Of a stretch of DNA of 64,000 nt, positions 54,757 through 63,037 are shown piece by piece. Below the pieces are notes generated by a model. That model had not been told where the DNA came from. It did not search any database and saw only the letters and a list, made by a program, of their open reading frames with translations. How positions within the stretch are numbered: position 1 is the stretch's first letter; each line of letters opens with the position of its first letter. A program made the position numbers and the translations under genes. This DNA is from Variovorax sp. E3 (GTDB taxonomy: Bacteria > Pseudomonadota > Gammaproteobacteria > Burkholderiales > Burkholderiaceae_C): NCBI RefSeq assembly GCF_016082275.1, contig NZ_MOWM01000006.1, positions 1 through 64,000 of the forward strand, written 5' to 3'.

Positions 54757-56067
54757 ATGTTCACCAAAGAAGACAATGAAAAACTGACCCGCGTGGGCCC
54801 TGGTACCGCGATGGGGAAGGCTTTGCGTCGTTTTTGGATTCCTTTTCTGATGCCAGAGGAGCTGTCCGAACGCGACGGGACGCCCCTGCGCGTGCGTTTG
54901 CTCGGTGAAGACCTGATTGCATTTCGGGACACCGAAGGTCGCCTGGGGCTGCTCGAACGCTATTGCCCCCACCGGCGGGTCGACCTGTATTTCGGACGCA
55001 ATGAGCAGTGCGGATTGCGCTGCGTGTACCACGGTTGGAAATTCGACGTCCAAGGAAACATCGTCGACATGCCTGCCGAGCCGGCGAACAGCACGTTGAA
55101 GGATGAGTTGAAGATCACGGCGTATCCGATCGTCGAATGGGGTGGACTGATCTGGGCATACATGGGGGAGCCTGAGTGCATGCCTGAGGTGCCGCCAGAA
55201 ATTGAATGGGGTGTCGTGCCTCAGGCGCATCGCCACATCACGAAGCGGCTGCAAGAAACCAATTTCGCGCAAGGCGTCGAAGGTGGTATCGATTCGAGCC
55301 ACGTCGGAATCCTGCACAGCGTGCTCAACGAAGATACGGAGATGCCTTTCAGGCAGCGTCAGATTTCGCCCAATCTGGCGATTCCCTATCTTGCCTCCGA
55401 TACGGCCCCGCGTTTCTTTGTGCGCCATACCGACTACGGCATGGCAATCGGCGCGCGCCGCAATGCGACCGACGACGAATACTACTGGCGGATCACGCAG
55501 TTCCTTTCGCCCTTCTACACGATGATTGCGCCCAACAAGGCCGGTGGACCGATCATGGGTCACGCTTGGGTTCCTATCGACGATCACAACTGCTGGCTGT
55601 TCACCATGACGTGGAACGCCGAGCGGCCGCTCGAAGCGCATGAGCTGGATCATGGTGGCGTACACGCTCAGGTGGTGCCGGACGGCTCGTACCGACCGCT
55701 GATCAATCGCACCAACGACTACCGCATCGACCGCGATGCCCAACGGCTGCGCAGTTCAACCGGCATCGACAGCATTGGCATGCAGGACACGGCGATTCAG
55801 GAAAGCATGGGCACCATCGTGGACCGGAGTCGAGAGAACCTGGGCTCCGGAGATGCAGCGATCGTGGGATTTCGCAAATCGCTGCTGCGCATGGCCGAAG
55901 GCCTGGAGGCGGGGCAAGGACCGAAGCCGCCGCTTCACCCCGAGTGGTACCAGGTTCGCTCGGTGGCGATCGTCCTGGCCAAGGGCGTTGACTTCATCGA
56001 GGGCGCAACGGATCAGTTGAAGGCGATCTCTCCGGCAGACGTTCAGGCCGAGGCTCGCCATGGCTGA
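54757..56067 (+). CDS. Rieske oxygenase, phthalate 4,5-dioxygenase-like terminal oxygenase
   Basis: 436 residues from ATG 54757. Rieske ligands C70-x-H72 (RYCPHRRVD) and C89-x2-H92 (RCVYHGWKFD); iron site in EGGIDSSHVGILHS (D-x2-H-x4-H). The GTAMGKALRRFWIPFLM start and RRVDLYFGRNE pattern place it with phthalate/phenoxybenzoate-type (group I) oxygenases, not with CarAa. Group I enzymes usually hydroxylate or demethylate carboxylated aromatics. Operon: AspDH-like, ferredoxin, this gene, reductase (8-base overlap). Confidence 0.9.
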   Translation: MFTKEDNEKLTRVGPGTAMGKALRRFWIPFLMPEELSERDGTPLRVRLLGEDLIAFRDTEGRLGLLERYCPHRRVDLYFGRNEQCGLRCVYHGWKFDVQGNIVDMPAEPANSTLKDELKITAYPIVEWGGLIWAYMGEPECMPEVPPEIEWGVVPQAHRHITKRLQETNFAQGVEGGIDSSHVGILHSVLNEDTEMPFRQRQISPNLAIPYLASDTAPRFFVRHTDYGMAIGARRNATDDEYYWRITQFLSPFYTMIAPNKAGGPIMGHAWVPIDDHNCWLFTMTWNAERPLEAHELDHGGVHAQVVPDGSYRPLINRTNDYRIDRDAQRLRSSTGIDSIGMQDTAIQESMGTIVDRSRENLGSGDAAIVGFRKSLLRMAEGLEAGQGPKPPLHPEWYQVRSVAIVLAKGVDFIEGATDQLKAISPADVQAEARHG

Positions 56068-57292
56068 TCCCGCTCAAATGCTCGCCGCCGGTGAACAGCA
56101 TGCCGGCATTGTCATCGTCGGTTCCGGCCTTGCGGCCGTATGCGCTTTGGAAGGTATGCGCGAGGCCGGCTACCTCGGACAGGTGACGATGATCGGAGAG
56201 GAGCGGCAGATGCCTTACGACCGACCGCCATTGTCCAAGCAGGTACTGAAGGAGCCCGGCGCGGAAGCACGCATCGACCTGCGAGACAGCGCGATCTTCG
56301 AAGCGCCGATGACGAGGCTGTTGCGCGGACGTTGTGTTGCTGAGATCGACGTGCACAGAAGCAGTGTCGTTCTCGACGACGGCGCCGTCGTTGGCTACGA
56401 AAAGCTGTTGCTTGCCACAGGGTCGCGCCCGCGGGTTCTACCCGGTTTGCCGCCCGCTGGCGCGGGTGTGTTCTATCTGCGAACCCTCGACGATGCGGTC
56501 GCCTTGAGGGGCGCATTGAAGAGTGCGAAGAGCTTGGCCGTCGTCGGAGGCGGAGTCATCGGCCTCGAAGTGGCGGCCACTGCGGTGGGGTTGGGCGTGG
56601 AAACGACGGTGATCGAAGCTTCGCCGCGACTTATGTCCCGCGCGGCGTGCACGCAGTTGAGCCAGGTGCTCGACGAAGAGCACCGAGCGCATGGCGTGCA
56701 TGTGCAATGCGGAGCAATTCCCAGTGCCTTCGAGTTTTCCCGAAACCGTCACACCATCTCTTGGAGCGACGGTCGCACACTGGAAGTCGATCTGGTATTG
56801 GTCGGGGTCGGTGTGATCCCCGAGATCGGATTGGCCGAGCGATGCGGAATCGAATGCGCGGCCGGGGGCATCAGGGTGGATGGGTTCGGTGTCACCAGCA
56901 TTCCCGGCATCTACGCGGCAGGCGAGGTCGCATTCCATTACAACGGCCGGGTTGTTTGCCACCAGCGCCAGGAGAACTGGCACCACGCAGCAGCGCATGG
57001 GCGTCACGTGGGCGCCGCCATGATCAAGCCCGAGGGGGTCTATCAGGAAATCTGTGGATACTGGTCCGATCAATACGATCTGAACATTCAGGTGTTCGGC
57101 GCGGTCACTGGCGACGAGCATGTCGTGCGAGGTGACATTTCAGCTCGACGGTTCGCGATATTTCATCTGTCCGATGGCGTTGTTGTGGGCATCACGGCCG
57201 TGAATTCACCCAGCGATCTTCGGCTGGGCAAGAAGCTTGTTCGCGCAGGCTCACCGCTTGAAGCCGAAGTCGAGTCCGCCGTGCGCGCGTAG
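56060..57292 (+). CDS. FAD-dependent ferredoxin reductase (BphA4/rubredoxin reductase-like)
   Basis: 410 residues; ATG 56060 inside the end of the oxygenase gene. FAD motif IVIVGSGLAAVCALEGMREAGY, active-site region RPPLSKQVL, LLLATGSRPR, NAD motif LAVVGGGVIGLEVAATAVGLG, LVGVGVIPEIGLAERCGI, and second FAD motif GIYAAGEVAFHYN, where Glu replaces the usual Asp of GDVA. Passes electrons from NAD(P)H to the ferredoxins. It is the only reductase in the supercluster, so it may serve both Rieske oxygenases. Confidence 0.9.
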   Translation: MADPAQMLAAGEQHAGIVIVGSGLAAVCALEGMREAGYLGQVTMIGEERQMPYDRPPLSKQVLKEPGAEARIDLRDSAIFEAPMTRLLRGRCVAEIDVHRSSVVLDDGAVVGYEKLLLATGSRPRVLPGLPPAGAGVFYLRTLDDAVALRGALKSAKSLAVVGGGVIGLEVAATAVGLGVETTVIEASPRLMSRAACTQLSQVLDEEHRAHGVHVQCGAIPSAFEFSRNRHTISWSDGRTLEVDLVLVGVGVIPEIGLAERCGIECAAGGIRVDGFGVTSIPGIYAAGEVAFHYNGRVVCHQRQENWHHAAAHGRHVGAAMIKPEGVYQEICGYWSDQYDLNIQVFGAVTGDEHVVRGDISARRFAIFHLSDGVVVGITAVNSPSDLRLGKKLVRAGSPLEAEVESAVRA

Positions 57293-57311
57293 ATGCTCGT
57301 CTTGAAGCAAT

Positions 57312-57905
57312 AGGAAGAGCCGGGCAACCGGTTCCGGCGGCTGCACGTGAGGGACAAGCTGTCGGAGCGCGAGATAGCGCGCATGACAGGGCTGTCGCGC
57401 AACACAGTGTCGAAGTGGCTACGGGCACCGATAACCGAGACGCCGAAGTACCGGCGCGAGGCGTGCCCGAGCAAGCTCAGTGCGTTCGAGTCAACGCTGA
57501 AGCAGGCATTGACGGCCGGTGCGCGGCGGCCCAAGCACGAGAGGCGCACGGCACGTGCGCGGCACGCCAAGCTCAAGGCGGCGGGCTACGACGGTGGTTA
57601 CTCGGCCGTCACTGACTTCGCTCGAGCGTGGCGCCAAGGCGAGGGCAGGCATCTGCTCTCAAAGCTGTACGAGCACACCAGCGCAATGATCACTACCAAC
57701 CTGGACTTTGCCGAATGCTCGACAGTGTTCGGCGACGCGAGATGACCACCGCCTTACGAGATCGGATCACGCACCACTGCCACATCGTGGAGACGGGCAA
57801 CGAAGCCATCGCTTCTTGCACAGCAGGGCCACGGCAAAGAAGCGCGTCAAGGCCAGGAAACAGGCTCGCAGGGGCGGCGCCAAAGCCGATACAACCGACG
57901 CCACC
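57312..57905 (+). mobile_element. IS21-family relic: istA N-terminus joined to istB C-terminus
   Basis: The frame starts with IstA: RDKLSEREIARMTGLSRNTVSKWLRAP, PKYRREACPSKL, then GYSAVTDFARAWRQGEG. At about 57660 it changes without a stop to the end of IstB: SKLYEHTSAMITTNLDFAE and CSTVFGDAR. TGA 57743-57745 is followed in other registers by MTTALRDRITHHCHIVETGNE and SHRFLHSRATAKKRVKARKQARRGG, the IstB C-terminus with one missing base. The catalytic DDE part of IstA and the ATPase part of IstB are gone. An internally deleted, dead element. Confidence 0.75.
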
Positions 57906-58391
57906 GACTCACGGCGCCTTGCGTGGCAAGGCGCTACGGGCTACGCCCTTCGCGCCTTACTACGCGACACCATCATCAATATCAGGAGGGCAACGAACAA
58001 TGCAAGATATACGCTTATCCACAGCCGCCGATCGCAGCGTCGGCTTCCACCCCTGGCTCCCTACCCAATCGACGCGGTGGCTCACTTCTACTTCGGCGCG
58101 GACAGTGATCGGGTATCGGAGCGCCCGGGTGGCTCGCGCCGAGATCTGAATTGCATCAGCACAGCATGCGCAAGGCATGAAGTGCCAGTTAAATGGTTCT
58201 TGGTAGAGGATGAACACGAGATGAATGGCTGTCGCTGAGCCCGCTTTCCGGTGGAGTTCACGCAAGCCCGGTTCGAACAGAGCGAACATTGTCCCGCCCA
58301 TATATACCGGCAACATCAGTCTCATGGGACATCGCTTGGCGATGTCGTTCATGTCGGGCTCGGGGTTCTTTCTACCAATAGCCGCGTGCCA
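57906..58391. other. 486 bases without a recognisable gene
   Basis: Follows the IS21 relic. It begins with a perfect hairpin GCGCCTTGC-GTG-GCAAGGCGC (57914-57934) and a second small palindrome, with no T run. Frames on both strands (for example 57960-58352 minus) have no recognised motif. Probably element-flanking debris. Confidence 0.4.
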
Positions 58392-59220
58392 TCAGCGCCG
58401 CGACGGAAGCGCCGATGAGTCACCATGGCAAGCGGTACCCCAACCAGCTTGCGTGATTCTGTGAATCTCCGGCAACCCGGCTCGCACCCATGTCGGCCTC
58501 TCGTCCAGCGGGCCGTGGTGCACTTCAAGGCCGGCTTCGGCGCACAAGACCAGGCCGGCCGCAACGTCCCAGGCCTGCACGCGATGCTGCAGATGCCCAT
58601 CGAGGCGGCCGAGCGCGCTGAAGGCCAGGCCCAGCGTGGTGCAGCGGTAGGACTCCACCACCCACCCCGCCTCGCGCAGTCGGCGCGTCGTGGCCAGCGC
58701 GTCCTCGAGATCCAGATCGGCGTCGCGACCGAGGCCAGGTGAACATCGCTGAACGGCCGCTGCGGTTGCGCCGCTCGCCCGTTGACGAACAGGCCGAAGC
58801 CGGTCTCGGCACCGACAATCAGGTCCAGCGCCGGGAAAGCGATCACGCCAATGCTCGGCTTTCCGTCGCGCACCAGCCCCAGCGACACGCCCCACAACGG
58901 CAGGCCGCGCAGGAAGTTGCTCGTGCCGTCGATTGGGTCGATGAACCAGGTCGCGTTCGCGCTGGGCCGCCCGCCGCACTCTTCGCCGATCACCGCGTCG
59001 CCGAAGAAATCCAGCGCGAGCCGCGCGCGGATCAACTGCTCCACCTTTTCGTCGGCCGCCGACACGAAGTCCTGCGGCCCCTTGGGGCGCATGCGCAGGT
59101 TGCCGCGGTCGTGAACGCCTCGAGTGCGCATGCGGCCGCGTCGGACACGATGCGGTGTGCGCGCGCCAGTCCGTCGGGCATCGCTGCGCCCACCTGCCCC
59201 GGTTCATTCGCCGCGGTCAT
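58392..59220 (-). pseudogene. inositol monophosphatase-family phosphatase, doubly frameshifted
   Basis: ATG 59220 (MTAANEPGQVGAAMPDG). Three registers join with one base added near 59115 and one near 58725: SDAAACALEAF / DRGNLRMRPKGPQDFVSAADEKVEQLI / DADLDLEDALATTRRLREAGW. Metal and catalytic motifs are whole: GEECGG, WFIDPIDGTSNFLRG and QAWDVAAGLVLCAEAG. Repaired length 276 residues, typical. Mg-dependent hydrolysis of inositol phosphate or a similar phosphomonoester. Overlaps the GDPD gene by 4 bases; last gene of the ABC operon. Confidence 0.82.
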
Positions 59221-60110
59221 CGCGCCGCCCCGGTGCCCTGGCGATGCCCGTTGCGCGCCAGGTAAGCCACCAGGTCCGGCACGACATCGGTCTGGATCGC
59301 CCCCACGCCCACGTCGAGCAGACGGCCCCAAACGGCATCGGCGTCCCGCAGCGCATGCGTGTCGTTGAAGTCCAGGCTGTGCGAGCAATCGATGGTGTTG
59401 ACCCACAGGCGCGCGCCCTGGCGCCTGAGTTCGTCGCGGCCGGCCTCGAGATCTGCAAGGTTGGCAAAGCCCACCTCGTACATCTGGCAGCCCAGCGGCT
59501 CGAGCCAGCGCAGGTCTTCGGCAAAACGGCCAGGGCGGGCCTGCATCATCGGCACGAAGGCGATACGGCCGAAGAAGGGGCTGGCCCGGACCTCGTTCAC
59601 ATGCCGCTGCTCGGTGATCGTGGCCTTGACGAACACCTGGTCGGCCATGCCCGCAGCGATGACGGCCTGCGCGACGTGGTCGGCCATCCGCGTGTCCTTG
59701 ACGTCGATGTTGACCACCACGCGGTCGCGCGCCGCTTCGAGCGCGCTCGCCAGCGTGGGCAGACGCTCGCGCGTCGGCACGAGTGCGCTACCGCCGTCGC
59801 GGGGTTTGAGACGAGCCCGACGCACCTGGCCGAAATCGAGCGCGGCCACGGCGCCGCTGCCGGTCGTGGTGCGCTCCAGCGTCGGATCGTGCAGCAGCAC
59901 CAGCACATCGTCGCGCGTGGCGCGCACGTCGAGCTCGATGATGTCCGCGCCCTGCGCAATGGCGTCGTCGAGCGCCGAGATGGAATTTTCGGGAAGCTCC
60001 CGCCAGGCACCGCGGTGCGCGGCCACGAGCACGCGGGGGTTCGAGGGGCCGATGAGCGCGGTGGTCGAGACGGAGGAGTCGTCAGTTGGCAAGAATGCGG
60101 AAACGGCCAT
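59217..60110 (-). CDS. glycerophosphodiester phosphodiesterase (UgpQ-like)
   Basis: 297 residues from ATG 60110 (an ATG at 60149 is also in frame). GDPD motifs: VAAHRGAWRELPENS (catalytic His), IIELDVRATRDDVLVLLHDPTLERTT (Glu, Asp, second His), VVNIDVKD, LWVNTIDCS. No signal peptide, so it acts on imported diesters, giving sn-glycerol 3-phosphate and an alcohol. Part of an ABC-importer operon with an inositol-phosphatase-like enzyme. Confidence 0.9.
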   Translation of the reverse strand: MAVSAFLPTDDSSVSTTALIGPSNPRVLVAAHRGAWRELPENSISALDDAIAQGADIIELDVRATRDDVLVLLHDPTLERTTTGSGAVAALDFGQVRRARLKPRDGGSALVPTRERLPTLASALEAARDRVVVNIDVKDTRMADHVAQAVIAAGMADQVFVKATITEQRHVNEVRASPFFGRIAFVPMMQARPGRFAEDLRWLEPLGCQMYEVGFANLADLEAGRDELRRQGARLWVNTIDCSHSLDFNDTHALRDADAVWGRLLDVGVGAIQTDVVPDLVAYLARNGHRQGTGAAR

Positions 60111-60170
60111 TGCAGGTGATTGATGTTGAAGATGAAGCGAGCGGTTCACGAGAAAACGAAGGGAGTGATT

Positions 60171-61024
60171 TCAGACCTTTCCCATGCCCGCGGCCATCAG
60201 GTCGTCGCGCAGGATGCGACCCGACAGCACGAACACGACCAGCACCGGCAGCAGAAGAATCAGCGCCACCACCGCGGCCAGCGGAAACTGCAGCGAGTAC
60301 GGGTCCAGGTGGTGGTACAGCAGCACGGGCAGCGTTTGCACCGCCGGCGCGCGACGAGGAAGGTCTTGTCGAATTCCTCGAAGCTGCCGACGAAGGACAG
60401 CAGCGCGCCGGCCAGCAGCCCCGGCGTGCACAGCGGCAGCGCCACGTGCCACACCGCGCGCAGCGGGCTCGCGCCGAGCGAGCGCGCGGCATGGAGCAAT
60501 TCGTCGGGCAAGGTCTCGAAGCTGGCCACGAGCAGCCGGATCATCAGCGGCAGCGTGCCCACCATCTGCACCAGCACCACGCCGGGCACGGTGTAGGTCA
60601 GGCCCCACGTGAGGAACACCTGTCCCACGCCCACGGCCACGACGATGCCCGGCACGATCACAGGCGCCAGCACGAACACCTCGATCGCGCGCTTGCAGCG
60701 CAGCGGAAACTTGGCCATCGCCCAGGCCGTGGGCAGCGCCACGAGCGCGGTCAGCACGGTCACGAGTACGGCGATGACGGTGCTGGTGATTGCCGCGCCC
60801 AGCACGTCGCCGTCGTCGAGCACGGCGCGCCAGATGGCGCCGGTGTAGCTGCTGGGCAGCAGGTCCGGCGCGGGCCAGCGCCCGGCCACGCTCCACAGCA
60901 CCAGCAGCACCAGGGGCAGGCCCAGCGCCAATGCGAGCGCCGCGAACAGGCCCGCCGAAACCCAGATCCGGTCTTCGGGCGCGAAGCGCCGGCGCGCCGG
61001 GGCAGCCGATGCGGCTTCATTCAT
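60171..61024 (-). pseudogene. ABC transporter permease (PotC/UgpE-like), frameshifted at the end
   Basis: ATG 61024. Six membrane segments, with AWAMAKFPLRCKRAIEVF and the ATPase-contact loop EELLHAARSLGASPLRAVWHVALP-like sequence (about residue 180). After FEEFDKTFLV the frame is lost; one G added near 60345 gives GAPAVQTLPVLLYHHLDPYS and the final helix to the stop at 60171 (284 residues). Second inner-membrane subunit of the importer. Overlaps the first permease gene by 8 bases. Confidence 0.85.
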
Positions 61025-61904
61025 GGTTGTCCTTTAGTGCGCTGCCGCCCAGGAGCCGGGCGGCCCGCGCGCTCAACGCGTAGTAGCCCAGCAGCACCGC
61101 GACAGCGAAGGCGCTGAGCAGCATGCCGATGGCATAGACCAGCGGCAGGTGGCCGCTGCCGAATTCCGCGTACATGTGCACGGCCAGCGGGCGCGGAGAA
61201 GGTGGCCCCACCAGGTCGGGAATGGCGAACGAGCCCATGGTGCCGATGAAGGTGAGCAGCACCGCCGCCGAGATGCCGGGCAGCGCCATCGGCAGTTCCA
61301 CCCACAGGAGGGTGCGCCAGCGGCCCGCGCCCAGCGTGCGCGCGGCGTGGCTCACCTCCTGCGGAATGGCGGCGAAGGCGCCGGTGATCACCAGGGTCAT
61401 GAACGGCAACTGCTTCCAGACCGAGGTCAGGACGACGCCCACGCCCCAAGGGTCGCGCACCAGGCGGGGCAGCGCGAGGCCGAGCGGCGCCGCCAGCCGG
61501 TCGAGGAAGCCGCCGCGTTCGGCCAGGGTCATGACGACCAGCGCGGCAATGATGCCCGGGACTGCCATCGGTATCTTGTAGAGTCCGTTGAACCATGCGC
61601 GCCCGCGAAAGTGGCGACGCAGCAGCAGCGCCAGGCCGATCGAGAGGACCAGCGTCACCGCCACCGGGGCGATGCCGTAGTAGATCGACACCAGGAGCCC
61701 GCTGCGCAGGGCCGGATGGGTGAAGATCTGCACGTAGTGCTCGAGTGTGAAACCGGCCAGCCCCTGATCGAGCCCCAGGCTGCCCGCCAGACTCCACAGC
61801 AGCGGGCCGGCGAACAGCGCGCCAAGAAAGACGAGGCTGGGAAGCAGCAAGGCCCAGGCCACAAGCCAAGTGCGGTTGTCCCCCGCGGATGCGCTCTTCA
61901 TCAC
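61017..61904 (-). CDS. ABC transporter permease (PotB-like)
   Basis: 295 residues, six hydrophobic segments; BPD_transp_1. Marks: WLVAWALLLPSLVFLGALFAGPLLWSLAG, FNGLYKIPMAVPGIIAALVVM, and the EAA loop EVSHAARTLGAGRWRTLLWVELPMALPGI. First inner-membrane subunit; the start overlaps the ATPase stop by 4 bases and its end overlaps the second permease. Confidence 0.9.
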   Translation of the reverse strand: MMKSASAGDNRTWLVAWALLLPSLVFLGALFAGPLLWSLAGSLGLDQGLAGFTLEHYVQIFTHPALRSGLLVSIYYGIAPVAVTLVLSIGLALLLRRHFRGRAWFNGLYKIPMAVPGIIAALVVMTLAERGGFLDRLAAPLGLALPRLVRDPWGVGVVLTSVWKQLPFMTLVITGAFAAIPQEVSHAARTLGAGRWRTLLWVELPMALPGISAAVLLTFIGTMGSFAIPDLVGPPSPRPLAVHMYAEFGSGHLPLVYAIGMLLSAFAVAVLLGYYALSARAARLLGGSALKDNHE

Positions 61905-62995
61905 GCACGACCCTCGTGGCCGGGGTCCTGGCCGGTGGATTTCAACGCATGCAGGCGCTCCCCGACTGTGACGTTCACGCGCTGACCCACGGGCAGCAGC
62001 CGCGTGCCGTCACCGGCCGTGACCGTGACGCGCAGGCTCAGGTCCGCGATGCGCACCGTGTAGTTCACCTGCGCGCCAGTGAAGCTCGCGGCCGTGACCT
62101 CGCCCGCGCCGTCGGCATCGGGCACGACGGACAGGCCCTCGGGCCGCAGCGACACCAGCGCGGAGCCGGCGCCATCGACGGAGTAGGCACCATCGGCCAG
62201 CTCGTCGATTGCGGCCGATGCGCCCCAGGGCAAGGTCACCCTGCAGTCCTTCCCGCGGCCGGTGAGCGGCAAGCGCAACAGGTGCGTGTGCCCGAGAAAT
62301 TGCGCCGTGAACGCATCCACCGGGCGGCGATACAGCGCGAGCGGCGTGCCACTCTCGACGATGCGCCCGGCGTTCATCACCAGAATGCGGTCCGACATCG
62401 CCATCGCCTCGGCCTGGTCGTGCGTGACGTACAGACTGGTCGTGCCCACGCGCCGGTGCAGCGCGACCAGCTCCTCGCGCAGGCTCTCGCGCAGCTTGGC
62501 ATCCAGGTTGGACAGCGGCTCGTCGAAGAGCAGCAGGGCCGGCTGCATCACGATCGCGCGCGCCAGCGCCACGCGCTGCTGCTGCCCGCCGGAGAGCTGC
62601 CGCGGCATGCGGTCGAGCAGGCCGTCGAGCTTGCAGATGGCCACGGCATGCGCGATGCGGCGGGCCTGCTCGGCCGGTGCGATCTTCTTCATGCGCAGGC
62701 CAAAGCCCAGGTTCTTGCGCACGCTCATATGAGGGAACAGCGCATAGGTCTGGAACACCATGGCCACGTCGCGCTGCTCAGGCGGCAGCGTGTCGATGCG
62801 CCGTCCGCCGAGCCGGATCTCGCCGCCGCTGGCGCTCGCGATGCCCGCGACGATGCGCAGCAGGGTCGTCTTGCCGCAGCCCGAAGGACCTAGCAGCGTG
62901 ACGAACTCGCCGTGCGGCACGTCGAAGTCGGTGGGCGCCAAAGCCGCGGTCGAGCCGTAGGACTTATGAACGCCGCTCAGGTTCAGGGAGGCCAT
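61901..62995 (-). CDS. ABC transporter ATP-binding protein (PotA/UgpC-like)
   Basis: 364 residues from ATG 62995 (MASLNLSGVHKSYG); an ATG at 63010 adds five. Walker A LLGPSGCGKTTLLR, Q-loop MVFQTYALFPHMSV, signature LSGGQQQRVALARAI, Walker B LLLFDEPLSNLDA, H-loop YVTHDQAEAM; C-terminal TOBE/OB domain (SLRPEGLSVVPDADG). Belongs to the polyamine/glycerol-phosphate/iron importer ATPases. Powers the importer encoded by the adjacent permeases. Confidence 0.92.
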   Translation of the reverse strand: MASLNLSGVHKSYGSTAALAPTDFDVPHGEFVTLLGPSGCGKTTLLRIVAGIASASGGEIRLGGRRIDTLPPEQRDVAMVFQTYALFPHMSVRKNLGFGLRMKKIAPAEQARRIAHAVAICKLDGLLDRMPRQLSGGQQQRVALARAIVMQPALLLFDEPLSNLDAKLRESLREELVALHRRVGTTSLYVTHDQAEAMAMSDRILVMNAGRIVESGTPLALYRRPVDAFTAQFLGHTHLLRLPLTGRGKDCRVTLPWGASAAIDELADGAYSVDGAGSALVSLRPEGLSVVPDADGAGEVTAASFTGAQVNYTVRIADLSLRVTVTAGDGTRLLPVGQRVNVTVGERLHALKSTGQDPGHEGRA

Positions 62996-63037
62996 GCTTT
63001 GTCGTTTCAAAAATAGAGAGAATGGGGTCGGTGGGGC

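Noticed and set aside
57914-57934. Perfect 9-bp hairpin as a terminator
   Set aside because: No T run on either strand and it lies in IS21 debris, so called only a hairpin.
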